From Hordeum vulgare subsp. vulgare (lineage: Eukaryota; Streptophyta; Magnoliopsida; Poales; Poaceae), in contig NC_058521.1 in assembly GCF_904849725.1 (NCBI RefSeq), positions 99,434,244 to 99,498,243 of the forward strand: a DNA stretch of 64,000 nucleotides. Reading direction: 5' to 3'. The translations under genes were made by a program, and so were the position numbers. A model generated the notes under the pieces. The model was not told where the DNA came from and did not search any database. It was given only the letters and a program-made list of their open reading frames with translations. Position 1 is the first letter of the stretch. Each line of letters opens with the position of its first letter. Positions 11,854 to 22,536 of the stretch are shown in pieces.

Positions 11854-12341
11854 TCTCTGTGTGTCATTTTGTTTTTGCGCTCCCAGATTCTTCCTTTCAC
11901 CGTTTCTTAAATTCTCGGAGATCCGTAACTCCGATTGGGCTGAAATTTTAACATGATTTTCTTCCGGATATTATCTTTCTTCCGGCGAAAGAAGGGCTCC
12001 AACCACCTTAAGGAGTGGCCACAAGCCTGCCAGCCACTGCCATACCACCTGGTGGCGGCTACAGGGCTTGTGGGCCCTCCCTGCATCGTATCACGTTGAT
12101 TCTTCTTCCCAAAAATCATAAATATTCCCAAAAAAATCCCCGTAAGTTTTTATTACGTTCGGACTTCGTTTGGTATGGATATTCTCAGAAACAAAAAAAT
12201 GCAACAAACAGGAACTGGCACTGGGCACTCGATCAATATGTTAGTCCCAAAAATAGTATAAAAAGTTGCCAAAAGTATATGGAAGTTGTAGAATATTGGC
12301 ATGAAACAATAAAAAATTATAGATACGACGGAGACATATCA
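11854..12341 (-). repeat. 5' LTR of element A, 5' portion
   Basis: This is the continuation of the LTR interrupted at 1,967. On the minus strand it starts TGATATGTCTCCGTCGTATC, the usual opening of a common Triticeae Athila LTR type. The LTR terminus is at 12,341, and the DNA outside it (12,342 on) is CACTA sequence. Confidence 0.85.
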
Positions 12342-12520
12342 CCCACCCTTTGCCGTCCGCCAGCGGACGGCAAAGAGGTGGCCGACGGCAAAATAAACCT
12401 TTATTATCAGACACCTCTTTACCGTCAGCACTGTGACACCTGACAGCAAAGAGTACCTTTGACATGCGTCCGCAGTCGGCAAAGGCCAGGCAGACGACAA
12501 AATTATGAATTCCAGTAGTG
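12342..12520 (-). mobile_element. CACTA transposon terminal fragment
   Basis: On the minus strand this starts with the terminal motif CACTACTGGAATTC (12,520 backwards). It is filled with TTTGCCGTC-type direct and inverted subterminal repeats, which bind the TNPA-type transposase subunit in CACTA elements. The body is missing to the left because element A inserted here. The CACTA end at 12,520 lies inside the reverse-transcriptase reading frame of element B, so the CACTA had inserted into element B. Confidence 0.85.
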
Positions 12521-14271
12521 AAGAACCTTCTATAGAAACCAGCATGACCAAGGAAACTTCTTATACCTCTGATATCTGTTGGGTATGACATTTTCTCGAT
12601 TGCATCAACCTTAGCCTTATGGACTTCAATACCTCTTTCAGAAATTTTATGTCCTAAGACGATGCCTTCATTAACCATAAATTGGCACTTCTCCCAATTC
12701 AAGACAAGATTAGTGTCTTTACATCTCTGTAAGACTCGATCAAGGTTGCTGAGGCAATCATCAAAGGAAGACCCGTAAACGGAGAAGTCATCCATGAAAA
12801 CCTCAACAATCATTTCACAAAAGTCAGAGAATATAGCCATCATACATCTTTGAAAGGTGGCAGGTGCATTACACAAGCCAAAACGCATACGTCTATAAGC
12901 AAAGGTACCGAAAGGACAGGTGAAAGTGGTTTTCTCCTGATCAGATTGTGCAACTGGTATTTGGGAGAAACCAGAATAACCGTCTAGAAAGCAAAAGTGT
13001 GTGTGTTTGGATAGTCTTTCTAGTATTTGGTCGATAAAAGGCAGGGGGTAATGATCTTTCCTAGTGGCCTTATTCAACTTCCTAGAATCAATCACCATCC
13101 TATAGCCAGTAATAATCCTCTGTGGGATCAACTCATCCTTATCATTAGGGAGAACGGTGATGCCTCCCTTCTTAGGAACGCAATGCACCGGACTCACCCA
13201 ATCGCTATGAGCAACAGGATAGATAATACCCGCTTCCAGGAGCTTTAGTATTTGTTTTCTCACTACTTCTTTCATATTAGGATTCAATCTCCTTTGATGA
13301 TCAGCAACTGGTTTGAAATCACGATCAATTTTGATCTTGTGCTGGCATAGAGTAGGACTAATGCCCTTAAGATCATCAAGAGTATATCCAATGGTAGCAC
13401 GGTGCTTCCTCAGAGTTTTTAGTAACTTCTTTTCTTCATGCTCCGAGAGGCTAGCACTAATAATGAGAGGATATATCTCTTTTTCATAAAGATAGGCATA
13501 CTTAAGGGTATCACGCAACTGTTTAAATTTGAACACATGATCACCCTTTGGTGGAGGTGGATCCCCAAGTAGTTCAACACGCAGATTATTCTTAAGGATA
13601 GGATATTGTTCTAAGACAACTCTATCTATTTCATTCCTTTCATCCATATGCATATCATTTTCATGCTCAAGCAAATATTGCTCTAATGGATCAGTAAGGG
13701 GCACGACAATAGAGGCTAAGGAAATAGTTTCATCCCTACTAGGGAACTCCTTTTCATGAGGTTGTCTACCAAACTTAGAGAAATTGAACTCATGTGACAC
13801 ACCTTCAAAGCCAACAGTGACAGTTGGCTTCTCAGAGTCAATATGAGCATTGACGGTATTGAGAAAAGGTCTGCCAAATATGATGGTACAAAAGCTATCT
13901 TGAGCGGTAGCGAGAACGAGGAAATCAGCAGGATACTTCGTTTTACCACACAAGACTTCAACATCCCTAACAATTCCCACAGGGCAGATAGTATCTCTAT
14001 TGGCAAGCTGAATTGTGACATCTATAGGTTCTATCTCAACAGGTGCAATCTCATCTTTGACTTCATCGTATAAGGATTGAGGTATTGCACTAACACTAGC
14101 ACCCAAGTCACATAAACCATGATAGCAATGATCTCCTATCTGAACAGAAACCACAGGCATGCCAACAATAGGCCTATGTTTGTGTGTAGCGTGAGGTTTA
14201 GCAATTCTAGCAGCACCTTCACCAAAGTGAATATTATGTCCCTCAACTTCTTCAGACAGAAGATCTTTCAT
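12521..14271 (-). pseudogene. Athila pol: aspartic protease and reverse transcriptase (3'-truncated)
   Basis: An uninterrupted frame of about 583 codons codes for retroelement protease and RT. The protease active site CDLGASVSAIP is near residue 55, with Leu where the common triad has Ser or Thr (DLGA). RT spans roughly residues 340-560, with FLDGYSGFSQIPV, FGLCNAPATFQRCM and the catalytic VFMDDFSVYG near residue 490. The RT would copy genomic RNA to cDNA in cytoplasmic particles. The native protein ends around HAGFYRRF. Beyond 12,520 the frame runs through CACTA sequence and then element A LTR to a stop at 12,241, so the last 90 or so codons are not retroviral. Gag upstream is in a different frame. 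Confidence 0.85.
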
Positions 14272-14642
14272 AATAGCAATGCTAGGTTCAACTCTAATTT
14301 GCTCAGGGGTGTAGGTGTTCTAATATAGCCTCTACATATCACAGTTGAAGCTTTAGAATGATCCTTTATCCTAACAGGAAAAGGTGGTTTCTCAATGTAA
14401 GCACTAGGAACCACAGGATCATTAAAGGCAATGATTTTCTCTTCAACTGGAGTGAGTTTGACTACATTGACTTCTAAAGGAGGATGAAATTTAAACCACT
14501 TCTCTTTGGGGAGATCAATATGAGCAGCAAAGGATTCACACAATGAAGCTACTATCTCAGAGTCAAGTCCATACTTAGCGCTAAAGTCACTAAAGGTATT
14601 TGTCTCAATAAAGGATTTAACGCAATCAAACGTGAAATTCAT
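14268..14642 (-). pseudogene. Gag/pol linker fragment of element B
   Basis: This 124-codon stretch (MNFTFDCVKSFIETNTFSDF...) sits between gag and protease and frameshifts into the pol frame near 14,270. The same region, more decayed, is present in element C at 44,224-44,708 (shared motif DKPPFPVRIKEH versus EKPPFPVRIKDH). It belongs to the gag-pol polyprotein; no enzymatic motif is seen. Confidence 0.65.
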
Positions 14643-14770
14643 ACCTGACTCCTTACCTTCTTCAAGCTCCCAATCTTTAGAGTTTAATTCTCTCCAATAA
14701 ATTCCATTTGAAGTAAATATCTCTCTTCATAAAAGAACCGGTACAAGAAGTGTCAAGCATGGTATGATCA

Positions 14771-15325
14771 TCATGAGAAAGCCGAGCGTAGAAGCTCTGA
14801 ATGATATTTCTCTCCAGAGCTCATGATTGGGGCATGAATATAGCATTGATTTAAGCCTCCCCCAAGCTTGAGCGATGCTTTCTCTGTCACGAGGCCAAAA
14901 TTATAAATATAATTCCGATCACGATGTACTAAATGCATAGGATAAAACTTTTGATGAAATTCCAATTTCAACCGATTGTAGTCCCATGATCCAGTATCAT
15001 CACATAGCCTATACCATGTCAACGCCTTATCCTGCAAAGATAAAGGAAAGTCCTTCTTATTGACCTCATCCTCGGGCACACCTGCAAGCTTAAATAAACC
15101 ACAAACCTCATCTACATAGATCAGATGCAAGTCTGGATGTGATGTTCCATCTCCTGTAAAAGGATTGGCTAGAAGTTTCTCAAGCATACCCAAAGGAAAT
15201 TGAAAGAAAATATTTTCAGTAAGTGCAACAACTTGAGGAGCAACTTTTTGTGCTTCCGTTCGAGGTGAAGATACCCCGAACAAGCCCCTCAAAGGATTAG
15301 TATCAATAGTGAGAAGTGACAACAA
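14771..15325 (-). pseudogene. Gag core fragment of element B
   Basis: This 184-codon stretch has a typical Athila gag core with DKALTWYRLCDDTGSWDYNR and LEFHQKFYP, where the usual alpha-helical retrotransposon gag domain lies. After about residue 145 the match is lost, suggesting a frameshift. Element C carries the same region at 43,558-44,220. Its role would be capsid assembly in the cytoplasm. Confidence 0.7.
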
Positions 15326-15385
15326 ATTTCAGCACACTATATGAATGTTTCCTTACCAAGTTCCACTTACCAAAGGCGCTTCACT

Positions 15386-15402
15386 CCCCGGCAACGGCGC
15401 CA
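15386..15402 (-). other. Primer-binding site, tRNA-Asp type (element B)
   Basis: The plus strand reads CCCCGGCAACGGCGCCA, identical to the 3' end of plant tRNA-Asp. It lies 11 nt from the LTR end at 15,414. Confidence 0.92.
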
Positions 15403-15413
15403 GAAAAGAGTCT

Positions 15414-16949
15414 TGATGACCCACTAGTATAGGGTATCAATCGTAGTCCTTTTGATAAGTAAGAGTGTCGAACCCGACGAGGAGAAGAAGGATCTGACAA
15501 GTGGTTTTCAACAAGGAAAATCTGCAAGCACTGAAATTGTCGGTAACAAGTGATTGTGTGGTGAGATGATTCGTAGGAAGCAACAAGTAACATAAGTATC
15601 AACGGTGCAGCAAAGTGATACAATACCTTTTCTAGCAAGGTACAAGCCTGGACAAAGTCTTATAGGAGGAAAAACGCTCCTGAGGACACACGGGAATTTC
15701 TGTCATGCTAGTTTTCATCATGTTCATATGATTCGCGTTCGTTAGTTTGATAGTTTGATATGTGGGTGGACGGGCGCTTGGGTACTGCCCTTACTTGGAC
15801 AAGCATCCCACTTATGATTAAACCCTCTCGCAAGCATCTGCAACTACGAAAGAATAATTAAGACAAAGTCTAACCATAGCATTAAACTAGTGGATCCAAA
15901 TCAGCCCCTTACGAAGCAACGCATAAACTAGGGTTTAAGCTTCTGACACTCTAGCAACACATAATCTACTTACTACTTCCCAATGCCTTCCTCTAGGCCC
16001 AAATAATGGTGAAGTGTTATGTAGTCGACGTTCACATAACACCACTAGAGGAAAAAAAACAACATACAACATATCAAAATATCGAACGAATACCAAATTC
16101 ACATGACTATTATTAACATGACTTATCCCATGTCCTCAGGAACAAAAGTAACTACTCACAAAGCATAATCATAATCGTGATCAAAGGTGTAATGAGTAGC
16201 ATCAAGGGTCTGAACATAAACTCTTCCACCAAGTAATCCAACTAGCATCAACTACAAAGAGTAATCAACACTACTAGCAACCTTACAAGTACCAATCGGA
16301 GTCGCGAGATGGAGATTGGTTACAAGAGATGAACTAGGGTTTGGAGATTAGATGGTGCTGATGAAGATGTTGATGGTGACGAGTCCCCTCCGATAAGAGG
16401 AGTCATGGTGATGACGATGGCGACGATTTCCCCCTCCGGGAGGGAAGTTTCCCCGACAGGATCGTCCTGCCTGAGCTCCAGATTGGTTCTGCTCAAGTTC
16501 CGCCTCGTGGCGGCGGCGAAACCACGAAAAAGCTCCCTTCTGAATTTTTTCATGGACGAAACCCTCCATATAGAAAAAGAGGGGGCCATTGGGCCACTGG
16601 GCTGCCCACAAGCCCCCATGGCGCGGCCTGGGGGTGTGTGGCCGTGCCATGCAGGCTTGTGGGAACCCCCTCGTGCCCCTCCGGCACTTCTTCGGCCCAG
16701 TATTTTTTATAAATTGGGAAAAAAATCTCCGTTGATTTTCACGGCGTTTGGAGTTGCGCAGAATAGGTATCTCAACTTTGCTCCACTTTCAGGCCAGAAT
16801 TCCAGTTGTCGGTATTCTCCCTCTTCATGTAAACCTTGAAAAATAAAAGAGAAAAGGCATAAGAATAGTACCGTGAAGTGAAATAACAGCCAAAGAAGCG
16901 ATAAATATCAACATGAAAACATGATGCAAAATGGATGTATCGACGACCA
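15414..16949 (-). repeat. 5' LTR of element B (1.54 kb)
   Basis: In sense orientation it runs from TGGTCGTCGATACATCC (16,949) to GTCATCA (15,414). It is a different LTR type from that of element A but shares its 3' part with the LTR of element C (42,576-43,452). The short open frames in it (for example 16,405-16,839) are not protein genes. Confidence 0.8.
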
Positions 16950-17200
16950 AGTGAATTTGTACCTCAATTTGGTTAAACCATCACATTTTGTTGTTGGTCA
17001 AGAGGGATATATAGACTGCGCGATCCCATGAGTTGGAGCATCATTGAAGATCGAATGAGCAGGGCAATAGAAGAACAACATTGCGTGCATGTGGCTAAAT
17101 GTATATAGGAAAAGGGTGTGGTCCGGTGTTTGAATATACAATGAACAACACTATGATGTGGCATGCATGCAACTGGCTTAGAAAACTAGATATACCCCCG
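16950..17200. other. Unclassified spacer
   Basis: About 250 bp of sequence with no recognised coding potential or repeat. It lies between the LTR of element B and the (CA)n-rich repeat array and may be part of the same old repeat or of host spacer DNA. Confidence 0.4.
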
Positions 17201-17496
17201 CGCACACATCACCCGTCCTTGGCGTTCCCGCGTTGTCAGTCAAAGGGACATGACAGACCCTAGGGACCCACTGATAGGTGTGTCTTTGAAAACCACACAA
17301 GAGAGTCATGGTCCATACACACACAAGCATGGGTTGACACACACACACACATACACTCACCCACAACCACACACACTCCCGCACAATCACCCACATACAC
17401 ACACATCACCCATCCTTGGCATTCATGTGTTGTGACTTAAAGGGATGACACAACCTAGGGCCCATCAATATGTGTCATCGGAAACCGCAAAAATAA
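17201..17496. repeat. (CA)n-rich tandem repeat array, left part
   Basis: Two imperfect units carry the core ACCCTAGGGCCCATTGATAG-like motif (17,255-17,280 and 17,450-17,475), separated by a CA-rich microsatellite (about 17,325-17,405). The same units continue at 33,582-34,440. The Tat element therefore sits inside the array. The left junction lies between 17,487 and 17,497. Confidence 0.7.
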
Positions 17497-17514
17497 GTCC
17501 CACCGGGCGTGCCA
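17497..17514 (-). other. Extra primer-binding-site copy outside the 3' LTR
   Basis: The 18-base GTCCCACCGGGCGTGCCA plus about 8-10 neighbouring bases match the true primer-binding site at 30,577-30,594. A normal 3' LTR is followed by host DNA and not by this site (see findings). Confidence 0.7.
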
Positions 17515-17930
17515 GAATCTGATGACGGGAAAATGGGGCGATAGAAAAATACTAACTACGCATCCACGTCATAGAGACAGATAGAATATAGTATTTAAAA
17601 TGCGCGAATGTAAACGAGACAAATATCAAGTATTGCGGGTACTTTATTTCCAGCACTCTTACATTTACATAAAAGAACTGTTAATTACATCTTCGAAGAG
17701 AAAACCCGTGATTAAGAATTCCAACATTTCTAATACAAAGGATTACATCACATATGACTATTACAAATAAAATAAAATGGAAGATCCTCCTCGTTGTCGT
17801 CAATGCCGGCATGCTCAGGGGAGCTTTGGACTTTGTTGATGTTATCACATGTAATACCTTTCATTTATTTTCTTCGAATTATACTGATATTGGCAGTACA
17901 TGTATGCATGCTTGAATGGCTTTATCAATT

Positions 17931-18300
17931 TATTTGGATTTATCTTACTTGTATTACTACTAACACCACGTAACACTCATACCGTGTCCGTGTATAGCGT
18001 AACCAAGTAAACTGGGTTTGTGACATGTGATTTTTGTAATGCTAATAGTTTAGGCTCTTATAGCATTGGAGCAACTTATAAATTTATTTTTTATATGACA
18101 ATGGCCAAAGTTTATGACTTTAACATTTTATTTGGATTTATCTTACTTGTATTACTACTAACACCACGTAACACTCATACCGTGTCCGTGTATAGCGAAC
18201 CAAGTAAAATCAGTTTTTATATGATGTACAATTTGATGATGCTAATAGTTTAGGCTCTTATAGCATTGGAGCAATTTATAAATATATTTTTATATGATAA
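17931..18300. repeat. 198-bp tandem duplication inside the LTR
   Basis: The block beginning TATTTGGATTTATCTTAC at 17,931 recurs at 18,129 with few changes. Each unit includes a CACTCATACCGTGTCCGTG segment and a TAGTTTAGGCTC...TTGGAGCA segment, the latter resembling the 44-bp monomer of the 3' UTR array. The same duplication is at 31,011-31,380. Confidence 0.8.
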
Positions 18301-18826
18301 TTGACGCCGTATATTGGAAGGAGCATTTAATCTCCTTCAAATAATCATGATATTTAGTAATATATACATGACATACTTTAACCATCATATTTACTTGATT
18401 TTACTCCCATTAGTTTGATCATGCGAAATATTCCTGAGTGCATGCATGGGTTATTTAATATGCCCGATCAATTAATCAACCTTTATGTTTGTTTTATCAT
18501 AAGCGGATTGTACTTTTGATTATACTATATGGTTTTCCTTAATGATTAATTATCGCATTCACTAAAGGGCTATAGGATCGTGTGCGTGGTATTTCCTACA
18601 TGCACGAGAATTTAAGCAATGCATGGTATGCTTGTCATACAATATTTTGTTTGAGTTAACATATTTACCCGGCGAGCTTCATTTATTTTACTACCAAAAT
18701 ATTTGGTGTGATAACATAGTTTTGGTTTAGCTAGGCATACTATTTGATTTCATCTTACTTTGCATCATAGGATAAATGACACATATGGAGGGTGCAACAT
18801 GATTTAGTGATATACATTTGAAGTGT

Positions 18827-19347
18827 CTTGGCTTATGTCAATATGACCAAACCAAGCACAATATTTATCTCTAGATACATTTAGAGTACACCTTGGTTTG
18901 TGTCAATATGACCAAACCAAAGACATGATTTTATCAAGTTAAATAGTTTTAGTGCAACTTGGTTCATGTCAATGTGACCAAACCAAGAGGCCTAATTTAA
19001 TGATATGTGAATTTAGAGATATTTGGATAATACCATCATGAACCAATAAATGTCAAATTTCAGGAATATGTGTTTCTTAGTGCCACTTGGTTTGTGTCAA
19101 TATAACCAAACCAAGGGCCAATATTTTATCCAGATGTCCATTTTTTTTATAACAACTTGGTTTGTGTCAATATAACCAAACCAAGAGTTATGAGGAGAAA
19201 ACTCCATGGTTGTGTCAATATAACCAACCAAGAAGTAAGAACACATCTGGCAAATATGAAGAAAGATTCCCTAGTTTGTGTCAATGTAACCAAACTAGAG
19301 AATAGGAAGAGGAAGCTCCATGATTGTGTCAATATAACCAACCAAAG
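18827..19347. repeat. Array of eight hairpin-forming repeats in the 3' LTR
   Basis: Spaced inverted repeats of the type CTTGGTTTG - TGTCAATATGAC - CAAACCAAG occur at 18,827, 18,892, 18,958, 19,086, 19,156, 19,205, 19,271 and 19,319. Stems are 8-9 bp with a 12-nt centre that itself contains a small palindrome (GTCA-ATA-TGAC) in some copies. The copy at 19,271 has a changed stem (CTAGTTTG/CAAACTAG) that still pairs. The array lies downstream of the TATA box in the transcription direction, hence in the RNA leader or trailer. Confidence 0.8.
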
Positions 19348-19707
19348 AGCAAGAAAAGAACTATAATCCCATCTTCTTCAAGTCTTTTTCTTTTCTTTCA
19401 CGTATGGAGTAGTGCAAGGGCAGTATGAGTTCAATTTGCTTTGTTTCTCACCTTGACGGTAGAGTCGGACGAGCGGCCGGCGGTGATGTCGCCGACGACG
19501 AGACGAACGGCCGGCGGCAACGATGACGAGCGGACGGACGGCGGCCTGGTGTGTATGGGAGCAGTGGCTGGATGTATAAATGAGCAACGATGGGGAGCAG
19601 CGGCTGGATGTATGAATGAGCAACGATGGAATGAATGAATGAGCCGATCGCTGGATGGATAATGTGCTTGACAATCAATCCCACCTTATGCACCCTGGGC
19701 GAGCGTG

Positions 19708-19715
19708 TATTTATA
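19708..19715 (-). promoter_or_regulatory. TATA box of the Tat LTR (3' LTR copy)
   Basis: The minus strand reads CCTTATAAATACACGC, a good pol II TATA box. It predicts a start near 19,680 (32,790 in the other LTR). Confidence 0.65.
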
Positions 19716-20469
19716 AGGGGCAGCAGCGGAGCGCTATGGCCTGTGGCTGGTTGCCTGCGCGTGCCCACGTCCAGTGATCGTGGGATCGTGTGATGAAGGG
19801 AGTGGGGGCTGCTCCTTTCTTTCTTTCTTTCTATTTCTTTATTGCTAATCAATCGGCAACTTCTAATTAGTCTGGGATTAGGCCACGCTCTCTCAGCATC
19901 TGGACCTGCACACTAACATTGCATACGTGAGTGACTGATGGATGAGACTATGCATGCTCATGTACGTAGCCAACTTATTTGAATGAGCTAAGCCTTATTA
20001 GTTGAAATGGCTATCCAAGTCTTGTTTTCTTCATATGAAAAGATATTCTTTCTATCAGTATTATACGTCAATATTTTGATAATGGTCTGACACATTTTAA
20101 TTTAAGTATGTCATCATATCTCACATTTTTTCTTTTACATGGGTAGTGTGACATTTCATGAACAGTGCTGGCATATGTGCCCATTTAGTATGTAATCCAA
20201 TACTTTAGTAATATTAATACTGCCTATGATAATTTGAATTTGTGTCAATCTTAGATTTCCGTCGTCGGTGAAACATATGTGTGTATGCTCATATTTTATA
20301 ATTTCTTCGCACTTTTCAGTATTCTCGGCAATATATCGTATGCCTAGTTTTTTACACGGTTGATTACATATTCCTTTTGATTTTTCATTTTTGTCGTAAA
20401 CGGATTTTGGCCGATTTGCATTTATATTTTATGTGTTTTATTTTATCTTGGTCAAAATCCATGTCAACA

Positions 20470-20481
20470 GATGCCCCTCGA
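20470..20481 (-). other. Polypurine tract of the Tat element
   Basis: The minus strand reads CGAGGGGCATC directly before the LTR start TGTTGACATGG. This purine-rich run at the 3' LTR boundary is the expected plus-strand primer and identifies the left LTR as the 3' LTR. Confidence 0.7.
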
Positions 20482-20739
20482 GGTTTGGGTCCGAATATAT
20501 ACTTTGATTTGGGTCCAGAGCTCGAAACTTGACAATCTCTTTTGTTCATGAAGTATTATCATGCATATGTGGCATCATGTATTTTTTTATAATATTCCCA
20601 TTTTTAAGTGTCTGATTTTATAATATGCCAGTTATACATGGCTATGTAGTTTTTTTTGTATCTACACTATGCATTTTTTTAATTTCAATTTAAGCTTGGA
20701 TTTTTTAGTGCAGTTGTACTTGACATCTCGGAGTTTAAA

Positions 20740-22375
20740 CTTATGAGTGTTGTTTTAGTTTTAACATTCTAGAGCATGCTTATAGTTTAGGCTCATATTG
20801 GAGCAGTTTGTACGTACTGGTTTTGCCTCTTGAAGTATTAGAGCATTTATAGACATATGCTTATTCATTTGATGTTAGGAGTATTTACTCCTATATGCAT
20901 AAGTATGAACTTCATTTTCTCGATGAATATTTAATTTCCATCGGTTTGTTGCACCACAGTTTATACTCTTAAGCTATTGGAGTATCATTTTATGCTCTCC
21001 CGTTTATACTCATGAGGGTTATGGTAATTGCTTTTCATATATGTCACATAGTTTAGACCCGTAGTTATTGTAGTGATTTTTGTATTGTACATCAGTTTAT
21101 ACTCATGAGGGTGTGGAATATATCTTCCTTTTTTGGTTGCCTCACTTTAGACTTGTGAGGCTATGGAATATATTTTCTTTAGGTGTGCTCAGTTTATACT
21201 CGTGAGGGTATGAAGTATATTTTCTTTGGGTGCCCCAGTTTATACTCGTTAGGGTATGGAGTATATTTGCTTTTCTTTACGCATCATAATTTAGACTCGT
21301 AACTTATTGGAGTATATTTTCTTTGAGTGCCCCAGTTTAGACTCGTGAGGGTATGGAGTACATAATGTTTTTTTGGTGCCTCAGTTTAGACTCGTGAGAT
21401 TTTGGAGTATATATTTGTGTATGTGCACCAATTTATATTCATAAGGGAATCACACATCTTAGACTCGTATGATTTTGGAGTATATATTTGTGTATGTGCA
21501 CCAATTTATACTCATAAGGGTGCTGAGATTTTTTTTCTAGTCACAGTTTAGACTCGTAAGTTTATTGGAGTAACATTTTATGTGCTCCTATTTATACTCG
21601 TGGGAACATGGAGTGCTTTTCCTTTTGCATCACAGTTTATACTCGTAAGTATATTGGAGTAACATTTTATGTACCCCAGTTTATACTCGTGAGGGTATGG
21701 AGTATTCTCTTTTGCTTCACAGTTTATACTCTTAAGTTTATTGGAGTAACATTTTATGTGCCTAAGTTTATACTCGTGCGGACAAGGAGTAATTTTTTTT
21801 GGTGCCCCAGTTTAGACTCGTGAGGGTATGGAGTAAAAAATTTTTTATGCCCCAGTTTATACTCGTGAGGGTATGGAGTAATTTTTTTATGCCCCAGTTT
21901 ATACTCGTGAGGGTATGGAGTAATTTTTTGTGCCCCAGTTTATACTCGTGAGGGTATGGAGTAATTTTCTTTTTTATGCCCCAGTTTATACTCGTGAGGG
22001 TATGGAGTAATTTTCTTTTTTATGCCCCAGTTTATACTCGTGAGGGTATGGAGTATATTTTTGTGTATATATGTGCACCAATTTATAGTCATAAGGGTGC
22101 TGAGATTGTTTTTTTTTTCACAGTTTAGACTCGTAAGTTTATTGAAGTAACATTTTATGTACCTCAGTTTATACTCGTGATGGTATGGAGTATTTTTTGT
22201 TTGCTTCACAGTTTATACTCATAAGTTTATTGGAGTAACATTTTATGTACCTCAGTTTATACTCGTGATGGTATGGAGTAATTTTTTTTTGTGCCCCAGT
22301 TTATACTCGTGAGGGTATGGAGTACAATTATTTTTTTTATGCCTCAGTTTAGACTCGTGAGGGTATGGAGTAAAT
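20740..22375. repeat. 44-bp tandem repeat array in the 3' UTR of the Tat element
   Basis: About 34 imperfect units of 42-47 bp have a consensus near CAGTTTATACTCGTGAGGGT + ATGGAGTA + T-run. Units to the left (20,740-21,090) are degenerate; those at 21,800-22,060 are almost identical. Two subtypes (GTGAGGGTATGGAGTA and AAGTTTATTGGAGTAAC) alternate in places, giving an 88-bp higher-order unit. Tandem repeats in this position are a known habit of Tat/Ogre elements and can seed satellites. The remaining 270 bp (20,482-20,740) hold nothing I recognise. Confidence 0.9.
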
Positions 22376-22536
22376 TTAAGCATAATACCTCTTAACGAAT
22401 TTCCCGTTTACCGGCGACGGCGAATATTTCCCATCTAGCGAAATAATTTTGTATGCACAGCTAGGATAAACTTCTTTTACGACGTAAGGACCTTCCCATT
22501 TTGGTTCGAATTTTCCTTTCATCCGCCTAGTTATAT

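Larger units (their letters stand above)
1..12341 (-). mobile_element. Athila-lineage LTR retrotransposon A (5' part, split by a nested element)
   Basis: This is the 5' half of a minus-strand Ty3/gypsy element. Read on the minus strand it consists of a 5' LTR (12,341-11,854, then 1,967-923), a primer-binding site complementary to plant tRNA-Asp, and the first 0.9 kb of internal sequence. The rest lies outside the window to the left. A tRNA-Asp primer site is typical of the Athila lineage, and the LTR start (TGATATGTCTCC) is a very common Triticeae type. The 9.9-kb element at 1,968-11,848 is inserted in the LTR. Element A itself appears to be inserted in CACTA sequence, because CACTA DNA lies directly outside its LTR at 12,342. 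The exact family name was not verified. Confidence 0.8.
12521..16949 (-). mobile_element. Athila-lineage LTR retrotransposon B (5' part)
   Basis: This minus-strand Ty3/gypsy element consists of a 5' LTR (16,949-15,414), a tRNA-Asp primer-binding site, gag remnants, protease and reverse transcriptase. It stops in the RT/RNase H linker where a CACTA element entered. RNase H, integrase and the 3' LTR are not found further left in this window. The RT motifs and the primer type place it in the Athila lineage. Confidence 0.85.
17520..20469 (-). repeat. 3' LTR of the Tat element
   Basis: This 2,950-bp LTR starts TGTTGACATGG in sense direction at 20,469 and ends GTCATCA at 17,520. It contains a 198-bp tandem duplication, eight hairpins and a TATA box, all also present in the other LTR. 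Relative to the 5' LTR it lacks one unit of a 27-28 bp duplication (32,597-32,625). Confidence 0.88.

Noticed and set aside
17325..17405. Coding potential in the CA-rich region (His/Thr-rich frames)
   Set aside because: Translated microsatellite.
18827..19347. Intrinsic terminators or MITEs
   Set aside because: The hairpins have no T-tract or target duplications and recur at the same place in both LTRs.
20740..22375. CRISPR-like regular repeats
   Set aside because: Tandem units without unique spacers, in a plant retrotransposon 3' UTR.
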